A stretch of 64,000 nt of DNA from Seminavis robusta (lineage: Eukaryota > Bacillariophyta > Bacillariophyceae > Naviculales > Naviculaceae), in NCBI GenBank assembly GCA_903772945.1, contig CAICTM010000058.1, positions 83,426-147,425 of the forward strand. The letters run 5' to 3'. The position numbers were made by a program, and so were the translations under genes. Shown piece after piece: positions 1-11,640 of the stretch (the first letter of the stretch is position 1; every line of letters starts with the position of its first letter). Below the pieces are notes generated by a model that ran no database searches, was not told the origin of the DNA, and saw nothing but the letters and a program-made list of their open reading frames with translations.

Positions 1-2025
1 TTGGTTTCGGAACACTAACAGGACGACTAGCAGCACTACCAGAGCCGGCTCCAGTGTGCCTCCTGGAACTCGACCCGTGTGCCCCACCGGAAGATTTCGA
101 TGCCTTCGACTTGCCCTTGGAGCCAGCGATCGTAGCCTCTGCTATAATGGCTCCAGGTATCGCCTTTTCAATGACACATACTTCCCCAAACATCCGAGAA
201 ATAGTGGAGACAGGAAAGTTGGTCCTTTGCGAGCCAGCTCCGTCTGTCATGGCAACAGGGACGGCGTATCCGCAATGCTCTCGGACGTGACGATAAATCT
301 GAGCCTGTATGCCCACAGCCAGATCGACTGTCTGTCCAAACGAAAGCCCAAACTCCTCCGCTGTCCTTGCCGCGAACGCCATGGGAGTGGGCGTTGTCGG
401 GTCAGAAAGGTCCCACGGAATTGTCTCTTCGAACGTTGGAACGTCCGCCATGTTTTTGCCAGGGAGCTCGTCATCGTCGATCAGAGGAAAGGACACGTTG
501 ACTTGCAATGTAAGTCGCGGTTCATCAAACTTGTGATTGGAATCCGTTTGCGGGACATCGCAAAGCAGCTCCCCGGTTGTTGCGTCGCGTGGTTCCATCC
601 CCTCTCTTCCCCTGTGGTAGGTGTACAAATCAAGACTTCCGTCCTCCCGAAGAGTTTTGATTTTGATTACTTTTGAGTTTGGATCTGACCCTTCCACATA
701 CTCGTACTCGTCGGATTCCTGGATTGCTGCGTCTGAAACTTTCTCTGGTCCTCCGTTGGTCTCCACATTTTTGTCAGCTTTGGGGGCGACCGAACCAGCC
801 TCATTGGTGGGTTTGCCAGCTGGTGGTTCCGTTGTTGGTGGTCCTCCGGGCTTTTCGGCATCCACAGCGGTTGGTTCAGCGGTTGATACTTCTTTTCCCT
901 CAGCTGCTTTGCCGGCTGTCGCTTCCAATGTCACGGCGGTTTCCGGCTTTTCGGACTCTACTTGGGCTGGTGGTTTGTCTGTCCCCTCGGCTGCTTGGCT
1001 AGCCGACTCATTCTGGGCCACAGTTGCCTCGGCTGTTTCATTCGAAGTAGCAGCCTTCCCAGGTTCATCAGTGGCGGCCGGTTGTTTCGATGACGCCAAC
1101 TCGGTTGTTTGGTCGGCTGTTGGCTGTGACTCCTCCACTTTCTGGGTTGCATTGTCTGTAATTGTCGGCTGCTGCATTTTTACATTTGGATCCTTGTCTA
1201 CAGCATCGGTTTTCGGTTCACTTGGCGCCTCTTTCATTTCCACATCTGGTTTCTCGGGAGATTTTTCGGCCTCTTGCATTTCCACATCCGGTACGGTTGG
1301 TCCTTCCGAAGCAGATTTCATTTCCACAACTGGTGGCTTCTCGATGGCGGGTGCTTCCGTTGGTGATTGTTGAGCTTCCTTTTCCTGGCCAGGTTCAGTG
1401 GTTGGCTTTGCATTTGGGTCTGTCTGTATAGCATCGTTCCCAGGTTCATTATTTTGCTGATCGGACGGAGCCACTTCCGCTGCAGAATTACTGTTTTCAA
1501 TTTCACCATTCGCGGTTGGAGGAGGCTGTGGATTGCTGACATGAGAGGCTGCTGGTGCCTGATCTTCTTTTTCGGAATTCGCTGATTTGGCAGAGTTTGT
1601 CGCTGGATCTGGCGCAGCGTTCTCCTTACTGGCTGGATCTGGAACTGACTTTTCTGGCGCAAGTTGAGTTGCAGGAGTTTGTGCTGCTGCTGTTGATTGG
1701 CCACCGGCCGTAGGCACCAGACGAGCCTTGTCACGTTGACGTTTCTTCGATTTCAAGTAGGCCTTCTTCGTCTCTTTTCGTCGCGCCCTCTGTAAAGAAT
1801 AGAGGAATAGAAATAAATGACACAGGTGAGACAATTCTAAAGGAACACATTGACTACATCAACACGAAACAAATACCAATGGCCAAAAGAACTCACCTCA
1901 TGAGGAGGCAACAGATCGGCTACGCCACCCATAGCAGTCCAACCCCAACGCGGTGGATCCAATAGCATCATATTCATCATGCTCTCGGCATACTTCTCGC
2001 CTGAAGCATGTTGAGGACCGCTCAT
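1..2025 (-). CDS. SNF5/SMARCB1-like chromatin remodelling subunit, 3'-truncated by window edge
   Basis: Two exons are visible: 1897-2025 (starts MSGPQHASGEKY) and <1-1789. They are joined by a 107-nt intron with donor GTGAGT and acceptor TTTACAG, and the frame stays open to base 1. About 640 residues are seen. After a basic stretch (RARRKETKKAYLKSKK) comes a roughly 330-residue linker rich in Pro, Ala, Glu and Thr with repeats such as PDVEMKEAP. A folded region follows at about 250-540: EPRLTLQVNVSFPL, ETIPWDLSDP, FGLSFGQTVDLAVGIQAQI. Its order (strand, acidic W-D-L/M-S turn, helix, hydrophobic helix ending in QxQI) matches the SNF5 repeat of SMARCB1/SFH1 proteins, which scaffold SWI/SNF-type remodellers in the nucleus. 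The tail near the edge is Ser/Gly/Lys-rich. The SNF5 call rests on motif memory only. The frame is also open upstream to about 2217, so a longer N-terminus (MAKLFYFF..., 2151) is possible. Confidence 0.6.
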
Positions 2026-2447
2026 CTTGCTGTGTTGATAGAAGAAGGCAACAGGGAGGACTGATCCGCAGATGATGGTTTGCTTCTGTCCATCGGGGTG
2101 TGTCGGTCTTCTTCGAATGATCTCGGAGAAGAAATAAAATAATTTTGCCATTTTTGGGAGTGTGGCGCTCCAAGTTTTTCGGGGAACCACGCCTGACCAG
2201 CCAATGACAAATTTCACGCGATTGCAAGTTTACGTAGTGAAGCTTCGCGCGAAAAGGGCGCATGCACCTCTGCAGCCCCGATTCCTCACTTTTGTTCTTT
2301 TCTTGGATCGATCGATCTTTGTGACGAAGGCGTGGGATGGGAGCTGGTGACAAGAAAAGTACGGACATAGCACACAACATTCGGTTGGATTAATAAGACA
2401 GAACTTCGGAATCTAATAGTTGTCGTCATAGGCTAGGCATTGTCTCG
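2026..2447. other. Spacer between SNF5-like start and downstream gene end
   Basis: This 422-bp stretch holds the 5' flank of the SNF5-like gene and the 3' flank of the minus-strand gene that ends at 2448. I see no separate gene. The short open frames here have no recognisable protein features. Confidence 0.5.
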
Positions 2448-5400
2448 TCAACAGAGAGGAATCAATTGGGCCATGAAAGCTTTTGCTGCTCGTAGCAAAG
2501 CGGGGGTGGGGTGCCATTCAATAGCAGAGCTCTCGTTATTCGTTCGCCCTCGTGCACCCTCGTTCACTTTCTTTTTGGCATACACATTAATGGCTTTTGG
2601 TGCTCTTTCTTTGGAGGCAAAGAGACGGGTTGTCAAATCCTTCAGAGTGGCTTCGTTTTCTTGTGGTAACAGCAGCCAACGATCCTTTTCGGCCATTGCT
2701 CTCCAAAGCTCTTGGTGGCGGTTTGTATCGGTGTCGACCAGCAACTCCGAGACCTTCTCGAACCACAAAAGGGAATGCCACACATACAAGGCAGTAAGAA
2801 CCTCCTCATCGTCGTCAGAGTCCAGGGCATTCGTGGATGCAGTGGTATCTGCCAATGCCAATGATTGGCTCCACTCAGCCACAGTCGGGTAGTCCGCAGG
2901 GACAACACCGTCAAGACGCACCAAAGAGTCGGCCAGGGCTTTAGCGCACATAATAATGGCGCAGAGGAACTCATTGTCGACAGACGGAGTTTCAAAAGGC
3001 ACCCTGAGCGAGAAAGACAGACCCCGTACAATTTCCTTCAGTGAAGCAAGACTAACGTCACCATTTGTCCCGTCACCAACACTGAAAATAGTCCCACTGC
3101 TCTCTGCCTCAATGAGCGCCGTAACAAAGCGAATGATACCCGTCTTGGCTTGAGCATCTTGGTTGGATTGCCAGAGTCGCAGTCGGGGAATAAGGTGGTC
3201 TTGCACAATCCTGTGTCGCAACAACCAAAGCTGTTCTTGCGTCGCTGTGTCATTGGGGCATCGCATTGTCATGAAGCAGTCCAAAGCAGCAGACCAATTC
3301 GAGCCCAATGGGTCAGACCTGCTGGCCGTAGGTGAAAACGTGGATAGGCCACGGCAAATTGTTCTGCGCAGGGACGAGCTATCGGCAACCCTTCCGCTTC
3401 CGATTGAAATCAAAGATTGGAAAATCCTGCTATCATTGTGGCTATCGAGAAGGAACAATTCTCGGCTTCGTCGACAAAGACTCTCACGAAGCATTGTGAC
3501 TTTCAAGTTGGGATGCCGCTTCAGCCTGTGCTTAGTCCTGGAGTCGATCTCAGCCTGTGATACCCCTCTGGATCCACTCTGTGATGTATTGATCATTTCA
3601 TGCAAGGCCTTGTTGGCGGCTTCCTCGTTGTTTTGGAGAAGGGAAGGGAAGTAATCGTTGCTAATGTACGCGACGAGTGGCTTCATGGCACTCCTAACTC
3701 TCTCCTGGTGGAGCATCCAGCAAAGTAGACCAATGTGCATCTCCGCGTACGTCGAATATAGCGCTAACAACATGGCGTAGCCGTACTTTGTGTCGCCAGC
3801 GTTTTGCTCCCCCTCGGTGGCATCACTGATCTGTTCGGAGAGCTTCAGCACTTCGAATGATGACTTTGCAACGAAGTGATAACAGATGCGCTCAAAATCC
3901 CAAGTGCGTTGTCGCATAATGAAGGTCAGTATCACGATCCTCTTCAAGCACTCCTTCTCCATTGAAACGAAATGGAGCTTGCCAAAGACTTCGCCTTGGA
4001 AGGCTAGCTCCGCTGAGAGCTTTTCTCCGAGATCGACGTCCGCATCTCCCGGTCGTGCACCTTCCTTGTTCCTCAAGGCTGATGCAAAATCTTCGCAAAA
4101 TTGCCACACCTCTTCGCCAAGCATTGAATCTCCGCCCTTGGTCTCGTCGACAAGTCGATTCAGAGCTTCTTCACTGCCCCGCCCGCCCATGCTGATGATA
4201 AGGGGCTCATTTTGTGTCGGGAACTTGCATAGGACAGCGCTATCAAGCATTTGATCCATCAAGCTGGGAAGAATCAAGTCCTTGGTTGCGACCACTGCAG
4301 CAGCTGTCTTGGGATTGACTTTGACCATGTTGCAGAGGGATAGAGACATGAGCAACGCCAATTCATCGTAATATGGCATGTCATCGTCAGATGGCATGGT
4401 GTGAAGTTGTTCCATAAACGAAAACAAACTGCGTGATGACTTGTCATCCAAGGTTGCCGCAAGTGCGGCAAGGCAATCACAGATGTAGTGCTTGTGCTTA
4501 TCCACAAGCAACTTGCCTTGCGGGCTTAAATGCAGGTCGTGTCGGTCGGTTGTTGGGTGCTGCTGGTTTTCAACCACGAACATACTAGATGGCTTCAATG
4601 ATGATGTCAAAGCAAGATGTGTTTGCTTCGTTAGCGCAAGCTTTGAAGGAGGGAATGAAAATCTTGAGCATTCACTACATCTTCGCTACGTACCTTTGAA
4701 TGGATGAGGGCATCGCAAAGAAGTCTAAAGAGGTCGTTTTCGTCGCCATGTCGGCCTTCAGTGGTACCGTTTTCTGCAATGATGCCCATTCCAGCAATAT
4801 CTTCATCCCTGAGGTCTCCCCACAAGTCTTCGATCGCATCAGGTTGAGAAGAACCTTCTCCACTGGACTCATTCGTCGTATTTGATGCATGTGCAAGCTT
4901 TATGTGCGCAGTCAAAACCGCAGCTCCCTGAAGCGATGTGAGCAATGACCGAACACAAATGCTTGCCTCCACTCCAAAGACGCAGTCTCGTGCAAAAGTA
5001 GAGAAACATTTCTTGATCGTTCGTGATATCATAGTCAATGAAACTTTTCCGAAGGCGATCAAATGCTCGACGTTATCATTCGGCTCTTTGGAAACTAATT
5101 GGCGGTAGACAAGGCTCAGACAGGTAGCAATGCATGTAAAGAGGCTTGTGGTAACTTGCTGGTTCGGAGATTTCTTGTCACAGCAACAATCTAAGCATGC
5201 AACCAGACTTGAGAATAGAAACACAAGACTTTCCCCGTCTGCCGTCCCGTTGCCCATCCACCCATCAGCCAATTGAGGGATCTCAGAGTCATCGCGCCAA
5301 GGCTGAACTCCCAGAAACGCATGAGTCGCACATGTCATTGCCTTCCCAGCACCATAGAGGCGATAGTCGTCCCCTTGGTAGACTGAATCAACAGCATTGG

Positions 5401-8400
5401 AGCTCGAACAACTGAGAATTCTCAGTTGCCGACACACCATTGCTGAATCAGCCATCTTTTTCCACACCTGCAACAATTAAGCCAAATGAAATGTAAGAAT
5501 GAGCCTACAACTCGTTATCATAGACAATAGATTTGACCCACCTCCTTGGCTGTCTCCGCAACTCGAGCGCTGCCAGTGCTCTTCGAGTATTCTCGTCCGT
5601 TGGATACAAAGCTTTGCTTCAAAGCTATTAGTGCGATAAGATCTACATAGGCACCAGCCTCGCGGAGATACGTGCCTTGCCATCCCAAGTTGGCGCTTCG
5701 GTCTGCGGAGAAGGCAAGAGCAAACAAATCAGGTTCCCCGCAGCGAGTGGAATCCTTCGTGTTCTTCTCCGCTAACTCGGCTGCTTTGATCAGTTCTCCA
5801 ACAATACCACGAATCGCAGCCTTGAATCGATTGATACGTGCTGTCTGCAAGGGCACTGATCGTGTCCATATGAATACCAAGGCCATCACTTGTCTCAAAA
5901 ACGAGCAGGACGGAAGCACTAGGGGCTGGTTGAGAAAGTCTCCCACAACAGGACTTCCTGACGACGTCAACTCTGATGGTGACAAAAGGAAAGTGTGCCA
6001 CATACGCTTAATTGTTTTCAAGTCTGCTCTCTTGGTACTCGCATCTCCACACTTTGGCAAAAAGAGTTGTTGATTGGCAACGTAAGCTTCGTGGTGCAAT
6101 GACAGGGCTCGCTTGACGATGTCTCCGAACTTGTCATCGTTCTTGGGAAGCGCTCCGAAGGCACTGGATCGTAGCAGAGAGCAAAGATGTTTCATCTCAA
6201 TTTGGCAAGCGTCAAGCTGCAACGGACTGGGCCCAAGAGCCTCGCCGGAGTTGCTTCCCGAGTTGGAAATGGTTTTGGTATTGAGGACCCCACGGAGGAG
6301 GAGTCTCGATGCAAAGCGGACAGGTAGATCGGATGAAGCTTTCGAGGGGTATTCTGCATCGGCCAAAAACGCAAGAATTTTCCATGCAGCCTCGATCTCA
6401 CATTTGGGAAGACCAATTTTGAATTGTGACCATCGCGAAACTGAAGTGGCAGAAACGAAGGTGAAATCAACGATTGCTCCAACATCCACGTGAGATCCCC
6501 TACCAATCTTCGTACCTTTCGATTCTTCCATACGTTGCCCCTCCTCCAACAGCCCAGTCCACGCCCGTTGATCAGCTGAGGTGACAAATGCACGTTTCTC
6601 TCCGTTACTGGCGACTCTCCACTCCTGTGTCGACATGTCAGAGGCAATACAACTGCACACACTCTGTGGCAAATCCACAACTCTCGAGAGAGCGTCTCTC
6701 AGTGGAATCAAGTCATTCAATATGGCTACATCCGTCTTGTTTGTTCCAGCGCTCTGGAAAGGGTTTGCCCATGCTGCGGGGTGGAAGACCGAATAGAGTG
6801 CATCGACCAGCTGCAAAACCACCGCTGAAATGAAAGCCTTACTGTCGTCCTCTGCGAATATCTTGAAAGCAAGCCCATCGTCGGAGTTTAGCTTGGCATG
6901 CAGCCTTTTCTCGATCATTTTGAGTGTTTCCGTCAGAACCGCAACGAAGGAAACGTGGGCGGCTCCTTCTTGGGTCAGGGCTTCCTGCAGAGTTGTTGAG
7001 CAATGCTTATGGAATAGCTTCAATACTGTTGCGAAACCACGAGAAGCCGTTTCATGCGTGCTTGCACCGGTCGCGGCAGTGAGAAGCTGTGACATGCTCT
7101 TGAGCTTGCGAACAAACGCCGCTCGATCATCTGAAGGGCGGAGCCTTTCAACTGAATCGAGAATGTCACCTAGGTCCTCCGCTCCATGCATGACAGTGCT
7201 GTCGTCCTGTTGCCCTCGTCCTGCGGTCGAGTCAGGAGGAATTCGTTTGTCATTGCCCAGGCGTGAAAAAAGTTGACGCGTACCCGTTGACGAATAGCGA
7301 ATTCTGTCGCCGTTAGCGTCTTCGCACTCGGTGCCGCCACGTTGACCAACGGGTTCACTGAGTTCCTGATTGTCGTTGCGGACCCTGTATTGACGTCGCG
7401 AAGACGCCGCGGCGATTTGGGTCCGAGTCTGAAGGGAGCTGTTCGATTTCCGGCGAGCTTGATTGCTGTTCGTTTTGTAAGGAACTCTTGGTGCTGTCCG
7501 GTCTTCTCTCTTCTTAAATCGCCGCCGTGATGAGGCATCAGTTTGCTCTTTCGCAGTGTCGACCGAGTCGTCTCCACTAGAACTATCAGCTTTTGCGTGA
7601 ACGATTTCCAGCAATCTATCCTCAAACGCAGACACCGTGGTCTTACGCTGGGTAGCTCCCTTCTTTCGATGGAGCCGTCTCGAAGCAACGACCTTTCTTG
7701 CTCGCGTCCCTAGGCCATGTCTACGTCCTCTGGTTGCAGGACGCGAGAGCTGCCGTGATATTGTGTCATCGGTTCGGCTTTCGGTGACATCACGTTGTCT
7801 CTTCCTTAAGTTAGATGATCTCGATGTTCTTAGTGGAGAATCCATAGTCTTCATCTCTCGAAGTGGTCCCCTCCGCCCTTGGTTGTCTCGACGATCTGTA
7901 GAACGTTTCTTGTCTCTTTTGGTAATAGCTCTCTGCGAACTCTTTCGCTTCGTCAATGCGTGTTCGTGTCTGTCATAAGGTGGGAGGTTGTGGTGGAGCT
8001 CATCAGGAACATGTGGGCTGTTTTCAAGTGATGCTGAATGTCGTTCCTCCATGTCGCTATCACTGCTGCCCAGCATCTCATCGTCGCCATAGCTGTCACT
8101 GCTCTCGTCCTGGCTTCCCTGGAACAAATCATCGGATACGACCAAGCTCCTCTTTGCGTATTGAACTTGATCGACCAGCTCGTCGATATCTCGCTGAAGA
8201 GCGTCGAACCGAGCGTCCCTGGCGAGAATTTTTAACTCCATTTCTTTACGCATGATCTTCCGCTGCTCTCTTGATAGGTTCTTTTTCTCTCTCTTGTATC
8301 TCTTTTCGTCCGTCAACTGTTTGACTGCAGACATGCACTGATCAAGGCCATCTCGGATAAGGTTGGTTGTGATTTCTTGAATCATCGAGTCACAAGCTGC

Positions 8401-9918
8401 AGTCAATTCGTGCAAACCGTCGCCATTGTTTGATATCCGTTGATTGACTTTCCGCTGCAGCCGCGCTACACTCAACTTGGCATCAGGAATCAACTCACTC
8501 TCTAGACGGCTTGCCTCTGTGTCGAAGAAGTTGGGAAGATCCATGTATGCGACATCGGCAGCCCTATCATTAATGTCTTCAGGTAGATGATCTGCAACGT
8601 CTCGGCCTTCCGGCATAATGAAATCCTTCAAGACAAGTCCATTAGGTCCACGTACAGTGTCATCTGCGATCTCATGCTGTTCGTCGTCGTCGTCGTCGTG
8701 AGTATCGGCAAGCAAGGGGCCACCTTGATGTTCCATGACATCTTGCGAGTCCATGCCACCATGTTCCTGCTCGTCTGAAGAATCCTCAACTTCATTCTCT
8801 CCAATATCCATTGTCAAAAACGACGACGTGTTGTTGTCTGCATTCTCTTCCTCGTCATCACCACAGTCCTCGGCAATGCAGTCCTGGCTATCGGATCCTG
8901 ATCTTGTTGAGGGTGTTCCCACCTCATGATCTTTTGGCGGGCTGAGGTTCTCTTTCTCCGCTGTAGAGGTTCTTTTGGAAGAGTCCGTTGCTGGAGGAGA
9001 ACCTACCAACTCTAGCACAGAAGTGGATCTATCATTCATACGTTGCTTTTTCCTTGTCCGTCTCTGGGGATTGTTGTTCGTTGGTGGGATCTTGTTGGTT
9101 GCTCCATCCCCTGTTGTTTCTGAGACCCTCTCCTTTCGTCTGTATTTCTCCCTGATTCTTCCTACAAATCTGCGCTTCGTCACTCGACTCAAATCTTCAT
9201 CGCTGTCTTCTAAGTCTGCACCATCAGTGGCTATACTGTGATCCACCGTAGATGATTGCTTCTCGCGGTTTTGTTTTCTTTCTTCCTCTGCCCTGACTCT
9301 CTCTGCCTCAGCTTCCTCCTCTCTTTCCCTGAGGTATGCTTCGTCCTCTTCCGCTCTAGTTTTCACCCTCTTAAACAAAGCATCTTTTTTCTTTTTGATG
9401 TCCTCAAGGCTTTCCTGCTCTTCATCCTCAGATAACGAATCATACGCTGCTTCTTCAATAGGATTGTCTTGCTTATTGTTGCAATTCTTCTTGCTCTTGT
9501 CTCCACTGCTTCTCTGAGCGTCGTATCGGCGTTGCAGAGTGCTGTAGTTAAAAAGGAATTTTGTGTGGACAGAATCACAAGATCCACAATCTTCTCTGAA
9601 CGATAAACACCAGGTACATCGTTCCGTTCTTTTGGATCGATCACGCAAGGTTGTTTCCTGTCGATGGGTATCATACTCTGGCGCCAAGACAATATACTCC
9701 AGTGAAATGGTCTTTTCCTTTCGCCTGTCTACCACATACTGAACATCGACAGTACGACCCTCCCGATCGATGGCTTTGACTCTGGCGATTCCGCCTTGTT
9801 TGTTCATTCCGGGCCATGTACGATCTTCGACTTCCACATGACAGTCCACTACCAGGGACTCCAAAATGTCATTGGCCGCGTCATTGGTGGCGCCATCTTG
9901 GGATGATGGCAAAGACAT
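2448..9918 (-). CDS. Very large (2447 aa) nuclear-type protein, family not recognised
   Basis: Three exons: 5542-9918, 4694-5467 and 2448-4640. The introns are 74 nt (GTGGGT...TTGCAG) and 53 nt (GTACGT...TCAAAG). An alternative second acceptor at AACGAAG (exon from 4625) also keeps frame. All exons are phase 0 and the model closes at 2447 residues. The N-terminus (about residues 25-85) looks like a Tudor/chromo-type barrel (DCHVEVEDRTWPG, VDVQYVVDRRKEK). It is followed by a Cys cluster, CTWCLSFREDCGSC, that could bind metal. Residues of about 130-900 are low-complexity: acidic blocks (HDDDDDEQHE), Arg/Lys/Ser-rich blocks and charged coiled coil (REEEAEAERVRAEEERKQ). The last 1400 residues are helical and globular, as in HEAT-like scaffolds. 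The overall plan (chromatin-reader-like N-terminus, disordered middle, helical C-terminus) suggests a chromatin or DNA-repair scaffold, but that is inference. Confidence 0.7.
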
Positions 9919-10184
9919 GGTAGTAGTGTCACTACTGCCACTTTGCTCCTTCGTCTACTTCTCCTGATATCTATACCGGTAGTCTTGATCTTGTATTGGC
10001 AGCTGACAGCTTCTAGCTAGCTAGTAGAGCCACCCTTCTTCCTTGTCGTTTTGTTTGGAATGTTGACTTCTGTGGTGTCTTCCAACAACAACAAAAAAGG
10101 GGTAAGTTTTGGCGCCACAAATCGATTCAGATTTAGAGGTTTACCTCGGCAGGTAAACTGCCTGAGTTCTCAACCCCTTTAATG

Positions 10185-10246
10185 CTATTTCCTATTTCCT
10201 ATTTCCTATTTTCTATTTCCTATTTCCTATTTCCTATTTCCTATTC
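10185..10246. repeat. Tandem 7-bp repeat (CTATTTC)n
   Basis: About nine near-perfect copies of the heptamer CTATTTC run head to tail, with one C-to-T change around 10211. This is a simple microsatellite; the unit is not a telomere-type TTAGGG repeat. Confidence 0.9.
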
Positions 10247-10445
10247 CGGTGAAGCCAAAGTATAAGGATAGAGATAGTCATAAGCCAACCAAACTGAACA
10301 TTGATGGTTCAATACAAGTTAGGGGTAGGAATAAATCAAAACATTTAAGGTTAGTGCAATCAGCACAACAGCACAATAAGCCAGCAGGAGCTGTAAAGGT
10401 TAGAGTTACAATAAGGGAATGGCAGCTGGTAAATTATAGAGTATT

Positions 10446-10573
10446 GGGCGGCAACACACGACGTAGTCGGGTGTTGTCGCCAGGGCTACCTTAATAAAAC
10501 GAAGGTTGCAATGAGGGAATGAATGATACCGGGCGGCAACACACGACGTAGTCGGGTGTTGTCGCCAGGGCTA
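10446..10573. repeat. Two identical 43-bp hairpin-forming repeats, period 85 bp
   Basis: The 43-bp sequence beginning GGGCGGCAACACACGACG occurs identically at 10446-10488 and 10531-10573. Within each copy GGCGGCAACAC can pair with GTGTTGTCGCC (one G-T pair), giving an 11-bp stem around the loop ACGACGTAGTCGG. The spacers also share GGGAATG, so this looks like a partial 85-bp tandem duplication. Confidence 0.85.
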
Positions 10574-11015
10574 GCTTGAAAGATGGGTGCAATCTCGAAC
10601 ATGATCCTCCTTCTTCTATCTGTCTTTCTGCCGAGGTATCGCAGCTCCCGCTGACTTATTCAGGATTTAAAGCTTTTCATGTTTTGAATAAAAAAGAAGA
10701 CAGGGGGTCAACAGCACCACAATGTAGCTAGCCAGTTTAGTCTTGGTTTGCTAGTGACTCAATCAAGCAAGAAGAAGAAGAAAAACAAGTCCTCTGCATC
10801 AACAGCAAACAGTGTTGTTGTTGTTGCCATCTCCTTGTGATTACTACTAGCTAGTAGTGGTCATACCATCTACCACTACTCCACAAGAAGAAGCTGCTTG
10901 ATTCAAAGTGCTTCCACTGTAAAAGTCAAATTCTGATCTGTACTGTATTGCATACTATTTGATCAATGTAGTTTCCTGCTGCCCATACCGTTTATGGTTC
11001 ATCGTGGGAACAATT

Positions 11016-11352
11016 TACTGTTTACCGTTTACCGTTTACCGTTTACCGTTCATACATTGACTTGTTCAAAAGAGGACAATATCTGTGTACGATATACGGT
11101 TTACAGTTTTACAAATTAAAGTTGATTTACGATATACGATAAACGGTATCCTCCCTCCTGCAATGTCTCCAAAGAAGCAAGGCACAACCCAAAGCCACAG
11201 CAGATAAATGGTAAACGGTAAACAGTACACAAAATAATTGAAACGGTACACGGTAAACCGTGTTGAATTCTCTTTACAAAAATATCAAAGAGAAAAACTG
11301 CGGTAAACGGTATACCGTTTGGGCTGGCCACATGTGCACATTGTGTACCGTA
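11016..11352. repeat. Dispersed inverted GTTTACC / GGTAAAC motif field
   Basis: Four to five tandem copies of GTTTACC(G) at about 11020-11050 are followed over the next 300 bp by the same motif in the opposite orientation (GGTAAACGGTAAACAG at about 11210, CGGTAAACGGTATACCG at about 11300). Variants such as GATATACGATAAACGG also occur. Many pairs could form hairpins. No coding signal overlaps. Confidence 0.8.
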
Positions 11353-11409
11353 TACCGTATCCGCCACCTCATTGGTGATGACTAAATTTTTAGGCAGAAG
11401 TGGGTGGGC

Positions 11410-11640
11410 CTGGAAGTCCCCCGATTGGCGATCGTGGAAGTCGCGAAAAGTCGTTAAAGTTGCGAAAGTCGTTAAAGTCGCGATAGCAGTCGTTCTAATG
11501 TCGCGCAGGACGCACAAGTCGCGATTCAAGTCGCTCCAAGTCGCAATTTGGTACTAGTAAAAAGCTAGTAAGGTCGCACTAAGTCGCGCAAGTCGCGAAA
11601 GTCGCGCTCCAAGTCGCAGTAGTCGCGCTCAAGTCGCGAT
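11410..11640. repeat. Degenerate AAGTCGC(G) array
   Basis: About twenty copies of the core AGTCGC or AAGTCGCG with variable 2-6 nt fillers (GAAAGTCGTT, CAAGTCGCGATT, CTCCAAGTCGC) fill some 230 bp. The array is CpG-dense (TCGCGA), unlike the flanking AT-rich DNA. Spacing is irregular, so it is not a simple microsatellite. Confidence 0.85.

Larger units (their letters stand above)
10142..10638. mobile_element. Candidate non-autonomous foldback/MITE-like segment
   Basis: An 11-bp sequence TACCTCGGCAG at 10142-10152 recurs as its exact reverse complement CTGCCGAGGTA at 10628-10638, bounding 497 bp. The left end also forms its own hairpin, GTTTACCT-CGGC-AGGTAAAC (10139-10158). The inside holds a 7-bp array and two hairpin repeats and no credible protein. 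I see no clear target-site duplication, so the mobile-element reading is tentative. Confidence 0.3.

Noticed and set aside
621-1373. Plus-strand Ser/Ala/Gly-rich frame of 250 codons
   Set aside because: Antisense of the Pro/Glu/Ala-rich linker of the SNF5-like gene; composition bias alone keeps it open.
10185-10246. Interstitial telomere-like repeat
   Set aside because: The unit CTATTTC differs from TTAGGG-type telomere units and the array is short.
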